In this document: piece by piece, positions 56,521-64,000 of the stretch
How the letters are laid out: each line of letters opens with the position of its first letter
Position numbering within the stretch: position 1 is the first letter of the stretch
Origin: Cristatella mucedo
Taxonomy: Eukaryota; Bryozoa; Phylactolaemata; Cristatellidae
Length of the DNA: 64,000 nt
Direction of reading: 5' to 3'
NCBI GenBank assembly: GCA_009760855.2
Contig: WPIO01000001.1
Span: 11,718,501 to 11,782,500 of the forward strand
Position numbers and translations under genes: made by a program
Notes under the pieces: generated by a model
Told to the model about the DNA's origin: nothing
Databases searched by the model: none
Seen by the model: only the letters and a program-made list of their open reading frames with translations

Positions 56521-57089
56521 TCCTCTGTCTTCAAATTCATTCACTTTCCTTGGTCATCAATGGCCAGCACCATAACCCGTGACCCAAACCAGGATGTAAC
56601 CTTGATGTAGGTCGGCTGCTATCACAAAAATTATGGCTCAAGCAAAGCAGCAGCAGATGTATAAGCTATTTGGTACACTGCTTAGAAATAGGAGGATTAT
56701 AGCAAAGCCAGTTGGGGTAAAAACTATAGGCGTTAGAGGCTTTTGGTAAAATGAGTGAGTGGCCTCACGTCATAGTCAAAAAGCAGAAGGGCAAACGTGA
56801 TGGTACTAACGCTTAGTGCTCATACAGCAGGCCATTGGGTATGCAACCCAGATTTTCACAGGACTTCTGATAGGGCATTAGGCCTCCTGCATTCTGGAAG
56901 ATAACAACAACGCGACAGGCATTGGCAGGTGAGATAAGCTGATGCCGAAATACTACCAATTATGAATCACTTTTAGAAAGTACTCAAAAATAGTCTTGCA
57001 TTTTCTTGATGTGGCAATGGCTAGTGCTTTCAATCTGTAGACAAAGCTGGGGTTCAGAAGCCCAAAGCACAAGAGCCCAAGGCACAAGC

Positions 57090-59022
57090 AGTTTAAGCCT
57101 GAAGCCTTGAGTTCTGAATTTCGTCCACTGTTTGACTCTTTTTCTACTGTGACACGTGTGCATGGCACCAAACTTATCAAGGGTCACACACACGATCTGA
57201 TATTCTCCCAGAAACGTATGCTATCATCCCCTATTGTTACCAAATTCGGCTCATCTGATCATATGAGAATCTCGTTCAGTGTAGAGTGTGTCCCCTTCTT
57301 CCCCATCCAATATCATCTGCGAATCGCGAAGCCTCAAGAACCTTGACATCGATGCTGTCAGAGTAAAAATATCTTCTTTGCCACTGCACCTCAATCCCCC
57401 TTCCGATCTGTCGTCATTGGTAGAATGGTACAGCAGGACACTTGGTGACTTGCTTAACGAGTTTGCAACACTGACTAAGCACTGTGTGCTCTCACCCAGA
57501 CGGTGTATGGTTTACCGCAGACGTTAAACTTGCTAGGTCTACTCAGCGAAAGCTTGAGAACAGAAACAAAAAGATCAGGACTTACTGTCCATCGTCAGGC
57601 ATACGAAGACTACTGTAGGTCACAGCAATCGATCCTAGCAAAGGCCAAGTCTAGCTTCTACAAAAATAAATGATGAATCACAGATGCGCAATCAAAAAAT
57701 GCTTGTGTCAATGATCAACCACCTCCTTTACCACTTCCAGGATAGCTCATTGCTTATTAATCTTTCTGGTGACCTAGCCCATCGCTTCTCTAGCTTCTTT
57801 GTCAGCACGATTGGCAAGATCAGGTAGTCCATCCCTAAGGTAGTACATCCCCTCTGGACTTCTATCCCTCAATAACATCATATCATATCCAATGTCCCTC
57901 CTCAATTTCTATATTCGAGGAGGCCACGAGTGACATAATCCTAAAATTTTTCTCCCAGTCAAGGAAGGCCATTAGTCCTACACACCCGTGCTGCTTGTAT
58001 TGCTGACATTCGCACATGTATGGCAGCAACAGGAAGCTTTCTTAAATTAAATGATTATGCAACAACTTACTAGTTATGGGCAGACAAACAGGGGCTCAGA
58101 AGCTGTAAATATTATTTCTTAAAATCGGCTAAGCGAGCATTTCTCCTGTTGCATCTGTGCTCAATCTAGGTGTTGTGTTCCAAAGTGACCTTTTTGCAGA
58201 TGATAGCATCTGCCCCTCAGTCAGCCTACTTTCAACTGCATAACTTTGCTAAAATTCGAGCTTGCTTACTCAGGGATACTAAATCCAATATCGTCCGTGC
58301 ATTCCTAGCATTTCGTCTTGACTTCTGTAACTTACTGTGTAATGGTCCACCAGCCTGTGCAGTCAGGCGCTTGCAGTTGCCACAAAACTCTGCAGCTAGG
58401 CTTGTCTGTCGTGAGCTTAGCAGTTGCCACAGCACACCACTTCTAGCTGACCTGCACTGGCTCCCAGTCAAGCAATACGTAGACTTCAAGGTTCTGTCAC
58501 TCAACTTTAGGTTCCTCTTTTCTTTGGCTCTAGCATACCTATCAGAACTACTCCCCCACCAGGTCAAGCATAGTACAAGCAGCTGTCCTGACACAAATAG
58601 TTTAGCTCTACCTCGTACGAATCTCTAAACCTTTGGAGACCATGCCTTTAGTTCATATGCCCCCAAAGCCCGGACCTAACTCTACTGGTGTCACGACGTG
58701 CCATGGCGTGATAGCATTTAAAAAGAAGCTTAAAAAACCCTGCTAATTACAAAGTTTAGTGGATTCTTGTGATTCTTCCTTTGTTTGTTTTCCTTTGCCT
58801 ATTCGATCTGACACCGTGCCTGCTGCTGCTAACTATATCTACATGTCGACCCAGTGCATGTCACAGCTGACAATGTTATGCTTGATGACATTGAGAATGT
58901 TACCGCAGGAAGCATGACCCAATGATTATTGGGTCATGCTTTTTTACAGCATCTGTAGATTGCCTAGAAAGCGACTAAGCTCTTCGAGGGCGCTATACAA
59001 ATGTGTTATTATTATTATCCAA
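57090..59022 (+). mobile_element. Longest LINE copy: endonuclease end, RT traces, C-terminus, tail
   Basis: 57107-57340 reads the end of the ORF2 endonuclease (TRVHGTKLIKGHTHDLIFSQ, then SSDHMRISFSV, the SDH motif). RT blocks (about 57350-58080) are heavily decayed and apparently shortened. C-terminal blocks (58170-58628) are fairly good: LDFCNLLCNGPPACAVRRLQ, DLHWLPVKQYVDFKVLSL. The 3' untranslated part, a hairpin, the stem-loop and an ATT run follow. Confidence 0.88.
58910..58941. repeat. Perfect 14-bp hairpin in the LINE 3' part
   Basis: Arms 58910-58923 and 58928-58941 pair at all 14 positions around loop GATT. Other LINE copies lack it. Confidence 0.93.
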
Positions 59023-59024
59023 AG

Positions 59025-60685
59025 GTCCAACTCAAGTAGCAGGAAAGTAAAAGTCCATCTATTATAGCAGCAAGTCACCCTATCCTGGCTAGAGATAATG
59101 CTCGAATCAGCTAGATCCATTCACTTTTGAAGCACTTAGTGTTACCCGAAACCTGCCATTTTGAAAACAGTTAGGAAACTTCACACTCGACAACCACAGT
59201 TATTCGTGTTCTCTCCTTTTCGTCAGATTCAGCGTATATCAGCCTCGACTATGAATATCTAAAGAACTACAAAAGAATTAACTGCAACTTATTGCAGAGG
59301 AACCGAGCACCGTAGCCGAGTATTAAATTGCTTGCATGGCTTGCTGCTAGTCAGCCAGGAGGGAGGCGTCTCATTTTGAAGTGCATCCGTGCCCACTTGC
59401 TCTAAGCCAAAGGCCACTTATTTCAGCCGAAGAAACCTGCACACTAGGCCGCCAATCATGTCCTAGTTCGTAAAACCGTCTGCTAATAAGCTGTATGGCA
59501 GACACCTTTATAATGCCTTTACTGCAGCCGTTCTATCCATCTGGACAGGCAGCATCAGTCGATACAACAATGAATTCGGCAAGGACTTATCATGGCCCTC
59601 TTCTAGGTTCCAACGGCGGAATTGTGGGACTTAATTCCGAGCAAGCTGTAACAGGTTTGTACGAGACGCTGGGTATGTTAGTCTCGATAGCAGTCGGAGG
59701 TGTGCATGGCAGCGCTGGCACTGCAAGCCCCTGCCTCATCGGCGAGCTGGAGGCAGCAGTTGGATTAATGAACCGGTGAGACCAGTAACTGCCTCTTCGT
59801 AGCTAAAGAGCCACTCGAAGGGACGATCACGTGCTTTCGTAAGCTGTTATATAAGCGACCCGGCATGACGAACTAGAGCTGCAATGTGTAAGTGGTCCTA
59901 TATAATCGCCGCCATACTGATCCAGACCAAGAATCCTCACTTAACCTTACGACGTGTCGCTAGTCAAACACATCGAGGTGACACTTCGCTTGCAGCTTTT
60001 ACCGATGGCTGCCCAGAGCGATACTCAACTGGACCTGCCCGGGCGCGTTCGGGCGCTCCGCGGGTGTCGTACCTGCCGCTCTGACCCCTTAACGTACGAT
60101 GCTGCTCTCGTCGTGTCAGCCTTATGGGAACCACTCACTGCTTGTGCCTGTGATCTCTATGCCAACAGGGTTAGGCTTGCTTTGGAATGACTGGGAGCTG
60201 AGCCCCTCCCCTAAATGAATTAACAATAGAAGGTCAGCAGCTGAATAATGGGCCGCCATGCCAACGCTTGCCCAGCTTGCATTGGTTCATCTGCACCTGT
60301 AGACATGCCCATACAGGTCTATGCTGTCACACACTGTAGTTCGTAGAGAGGCAGCGGATGTTCAGTATATGTATGCGTAATATGTGTGCAGGAATTCGTT
60401 CGGGACTCAATAGAGTCGAAGTGGAAGTCCCAGAAAGTCAGCCTCGAATAAATGCTTTCTGCCTTTAGACGTCACTGTGGATGTCCTCCGTCGGAAAGCT
60501 ACGTATATGTTGAGCTATTCAGCAGCAAACAACCTGCTGAAGTCCTTTGCAAAAATAGATGGCAACTGGGATATGCTAGCTTTCGATAACTCCATCGGAA
60601 GAAATAATGTGAAGTAATAGAGCAGTGACAGTCGAAACCAGGGTCGGTACTTGAAGTCAACCATTTTGACGCGACATTTGAACGG
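59025..60685. other. No gene recognised
   Basis: An open frame at 59495-59779 (+), 94 residues rich in Gly and Ala, has no family signature or splice context I trust. The 59.9-60.2 kb part is GC-richer with two overlapping frames, also unrecognised. Confidence 0.35.
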
Positions 60686-60732
60686 CATTGCATGAGGAAA
60701 CGCACCCTATTCTACCCATGTGCCTCTCAAGT

Positions 60733-61240
60733 GTGTCTCCACTGTTTCCCTCTTTGTCTCCTTCTCTCTTTCTGTCGCTAGCTCCTGCTCCTCCTCTTTG
60801 GGCCACCCCTCATTTTCTTCCTCTCTCTCCCTCTCTCTCTCTCTCTCTCTCCCTCTCTCTCTCTCTCTCCCACTATCTTTCTCTCTCTCCTCCTCTCTCA
60901 TCTTCCTCTTTTTCTTCTCACACTTTCCTCTCTCACTCTCTCTCTCTCTTTTCTCTTTCCTCTCTCTTTCTCTCTCTTTTCTCTTTCCTCTCTCTTCCTT
61001 TCTCTCTCGCTCTCTCTCGCTCTCTCTCTCCTTTCTTTCCCCTCTCTCTCCTCTCTCTCTCTTTCTCTATTTTCCTCTCTCCTCCTCGGTTACTTGCAAA
61101 TCTCACCATCCCTCTTTCCATGCTTCCCTGCTTTTGCCCTCACTCCATCTCTTCATCCCTCTCTCTTTTATTTAATCGCTGGGTCTCTCTAGTTCTCTTT
61201 CTCCAGCGTTCCAGTCTTTCATCTCTAGCTCTCTCTATGC
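60733..61240. repeat. Long CT-rich (pyrimidine) tract
   Basis: About 500 bases, mostly C and T on the + strand, with pure CT runs separated by CCTC, TTTC and similar words. Leu/Ser/Phe open frames across it are artefacts. Confidence 0.95.
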
Positions 61241-61289
61241 TGACAATCACTGCCTGTTTCGCTACACTTTCCAGCTCTTGAGCCACTCT

Positions 61290-63280
61290 GACAGCCACTG
61301 ATGTCAGCAGCCCAGTCATTTGGGATTACGTTTCAGTAAAGCCCAACAGCGAGCTTCGACAGCCGCCTCAAGGTGTTCCAGCATTACTAAGGCCAGCGTG
61401 GAGATGTCTGTTAAAAATGCCTCAGGTACAAGGCGAAAATCAGCAACTGCTTCACAGCGTATTCTAGAATCAATCCTGCGGCGGCGAAGCTCGTCATTCA
61501 AGTGGCTACAACTACAGACGATGAGCCGTTGGAGCACTGCTGCTGATAGTCCACTTTATCGGAGCGTTTAGTCTGTGACCTACAGCTTGCCGGTCGCAGA
61601 CGGAACGAGAATTATTCAAGATTTCACCAAGGGCAAGGTGTCGTAACACTTGCAGTCCTACTTGTAACCCTTTGTCGCACTGGTAACGCGCTTTGAGCTT
61701 GCGACGTTCAAGCAGCGACGGGGGAAACCACTTCATGAGCGGCCTAACCATTTAGCTAGCCTTTCATAGGGATGAGCACTTGTCTCAGGCGCCAATACTG
61801 GCTCCCTTGCTTACAATATTCCAGAAATAAAACTAAGACTTATAAGTGCATTACACACGAAATAAACCCGATTAAACCAACAGTCGCAAATAGATTTTGG
61901 AATTCAGAGACTGTCGCACAATGCACTGTTAATAAAAATAAATCCTTTGTTTTGCTGCGAATTAAAGCCATATAGCTCCTCATTATTCTTTTAATTGCAT
62001 TTTAAATGTAAAAATGCACGGCCTATCGCAAATTCCGAATGTTTTTGCGTCAAGCTAAGCGGAACTTGGGTTAACAAAAAGTGTTGTTGGAGCTAATTTG
62101 GTGAACAGTGAGTTTTTTGGAGCTGATTCTTTACGCGTTTACCAAGTCGGACAGACGATATGAAGAACATCGAAGCTTCAACGAATCAAATACCTGTAGA
62201 AACGCATTACTAAAATTTGATGAATTCAAAACTAAAAACATAAATTATAAGCAAAAACCATGCGTAGTCTCTCGTACTTGGCCGCGTTCTCTGGCGCAAT
62301 TGCATTCTGCCAGCGGACTCCCCAAGTAATTCATGAGACAAACGGGGTGTGCGGCTTCCACATCCAACCGGAACGTGGCGCTAGCAGCGCTAGAACGTAA
62401 TGGTGCTATGCCCAGCCGAAGCGCGTCAAATACTGCTGAATACGCTCTGAGCCCTTACAAATTATTCCACCAAAAGTGACTTGCAGATGCTGCAACGATG
62501 CATGTAGGTATGCCAGCAGCAGTGAAACACGGAGGCAACGAAGAGCAGCCATTCGGTGAATAACAAGCCACTGTCTATAGCTTGGAGGAGTCGATTCAAT
62601 GGCTACAGAGGGGGCAAGCGTCCGACAGCAGCATTGAAGTATGGCAGCTCTTGGTTGCCCCAAAGACTAGATTTAAACTCAGCTTAGCTGCCGGAGCTCA
62701 ACTTACAGCCTATTGCACGGCTTCTATTCTTATGCTGCCTAACCATGGATGATCGTACAACCGGTTCCAAGCCGTTATAATAGACAACCCAAGAATAATA
62801 GACATCTCAGCACTCATAATCTGGCAGATTTAACACGCTGCCGTTTCGCTGTCCCTCCTTAAATTAAGGCCTCCCTCGTCATTGGCCGGAATTATAAGAG
62901 TCTCAGCACGACAAGCAGCGGTAGCAGCAAGCGGTCTGCTTCGACACTCTTTAAGGATCTAACATGAACTAATACTGGGGATTTTCAGATGTCCTCTTCT
63001 AAGCAGTTGTTGTAGCAGTTTGTTGTCGTCCTTCACATTCATCAACGGCAGCCGGTAGAGCACCAAGCTGGGGTCATTGAGTCTCCAGAAACCCTCGGCC
63101 CCTTCACAATGTCCAGACTGCCATCATGCCTCATTTTCTGGAGACTGGCGAACGAACGCCATTTTCAGATTGAGCTCGCTCTCAATAGATACCGGACACG
63201 TGAGCTCAGAATTAGACAAAAAGAAGCTCACAACAAAAGGAGGAGGGGCCGACCAGCTGAGCACCGTTGCACGTGAGAGA
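61290..63280. other. No gene recognised
   Basis: Short frames on both strands without family resemblance. No repeat family recognised. Confidence 0.35.
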
Positions 63281-63284
63281 GGGC

Positions 63285-63425
63285 GTTCAGTTGTTGAAGT
63301 GCTCGCCCCGACCCAGGTCTGGCTGAAGTCGTGGGGTCGAGCCCCGAGGCATATGTGAAGCGCCTGAATAGAGATGAAGTCTCTTGCGGCGCTATAAAAA
63401 TGAATTATATATATTTATATATTTT
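63285..63425 (+). mobile_element. SINE-2 copy
   Basis: GTTGAAGTGCTCGCCCCGAC head, GGGGTCGAGCCCCG B-box-like, then GCATATGTGAAGCGCCTGAA...TCTTGCGGCGCTATAAAAATG and an AT-rich tail. Nearly identical in layout to 25697-25852. Confidence 0.8.
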
Positions 63426-63849
63426 TTATTTTTGGAAATGCCTCAGAAACCCAGTCTTGTCTGCTTTAACGGTTGGTTAGACAGTCTGCGGGTGTAACAG
63501 AGAGCGTCCAGCGTTCAACGTCTCGTTGTCATCTACGCCCACTGTCACACTTTCGAGAAAAAAGGGAGGAGTTAATTTACTGTGAAGGCGAACAAGAAGT
63601 CCGATTCATTCGCATTTACGAAAGGCCAATTCAGCGACCGTAGCATTATCATAGTCGAAGTTGGTCAAGATGCCCGAGAACGAAGATCGCGGCTTTGGGT
63701 TCACTGAGTGGCCAACTCAATGGAATCGTCGCAGAAGGAGGTACATAGATATTATGATACACAAATGAGTAAGAGGTTTCTCCAAGTAAACACAGTCGTG
63801 AAGTGAAGTCGTTAAAACCTTGAAATCGCGAGATAGATTAGTAGCTCTC

Positions 63850-64000
63850 TCCGATACAGCCTCTTGGATAAAGAGCAAAGCTCCTACTCTGACTCACAAG
63901 GCCCACTGTGGCTTTGCTCCGTCGTACCTAGTGGAACTGTTGCACCAGTAAATGCCTCCTCATGCTCTCAGGTTCTCCATTGGTACAAACATTAGCTGTT
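63850..64000 (+). mobile_element. Fragment of a second LINE-type reverse transcriptase
   Basis: Reads AHCGFAPSYLVELLHQ, resembling the KALHGLAPSYLSELL motif of non-LTR ORF2 C-termini, but with sequence unlike the main family here. It runs off the window. Confidence 0.5.

Larger units (their letters stand above)
54526..57085. other. No gene recognised
   Basis: AT-rich with short frames. A SINE-2 remnant and two tandem duplications are listed separately. Confidence 0.35.

Noticed and set aside
59495-59779. 94-residue Gly/Ala-rich open frame as a gene
   Set aside because: No family resemblance, no neighbouring exons, and no promoter or poly(A) pattern. Kept only as unrecognised sequence.
60688-61281. 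197-residue + strand open frame rich in Ser, Leu and Phe
   Set aside because: It lies wholly on the CT-rich tract and has no stop codons because of base bias, not selection.

Overview
This window comes from an animal (metazoan) nuclear genome, almost certainly an invertebrate; I cannot narrow it further. The reasons are spliced genes with GT-AG introns, an SR-protein kinase, a CYP2-clan cytochrome P450, many 5'-truncated L2/CR1-like LINE copies, tRNA-derived SINEs, and long CT/GA, CA and AT microsatellites. Only three host genes and one broken multicopy-family gene can be supported. Most of the rest is intron or intergenic DNA filled with decayed retroelements.

Layout. At 560-1705 (+) lies a broken copy of an uncharacterised invertebrate multicopy protein family, split by a LINE tail. 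At 2597-6501 (+) are five exons (about 486 residues) of an unrecognised, partly coiled-coil protein, including a terminal exon behind a strong acceptor. On the minus strand, 24462 down to 7196 holds a complete SRPK gene. Thirteen coding exons close in phase and give 718 residues, with an NRF1/ETS-like promoter just upstream of the first exon. It converges tail-to-tail with the + strand gene, and the poly(A) signals nearest each gene imply overlapping 3' ends. From 24.6 to 34 kb there are no host exons, only LINE and SINE remains. On the minus strand, 49962 down to 34016 holds four in-phase exons of a P450 (444 residues), with introns of 9.0 and 5.5 kb. The exon carrying the haem-ligand cysteine was not found. 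From 50 to 64 kb I found no convincing host gene, only LINE and SINE fragments and a roughly 500-bp CT-rich tract.

Repeats. One LINE family (ORF2 with endonuclease, YADD reverse-transcriptase and C-terminal parts) accounts for about 20 fragments, nearly all sharing one 3' end: a short stem-loop followed by an ATT-rich microsatellite. A tRNA-like SINE family (SINE-2) carries nearly the same 3' stem-loop, so it probably uses that LINE's machinery. A second tRNA-like SINE family (SINE-1) has a different tail. Oppositely oriented LINE fragments inside introns form inverted repeats that would be transcribed with the host gene.

All calls rest on reading the sequence and on recognising families. 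Splice sites were chosen by GT-AG, codon phase and homology. No search or transcript data were available.
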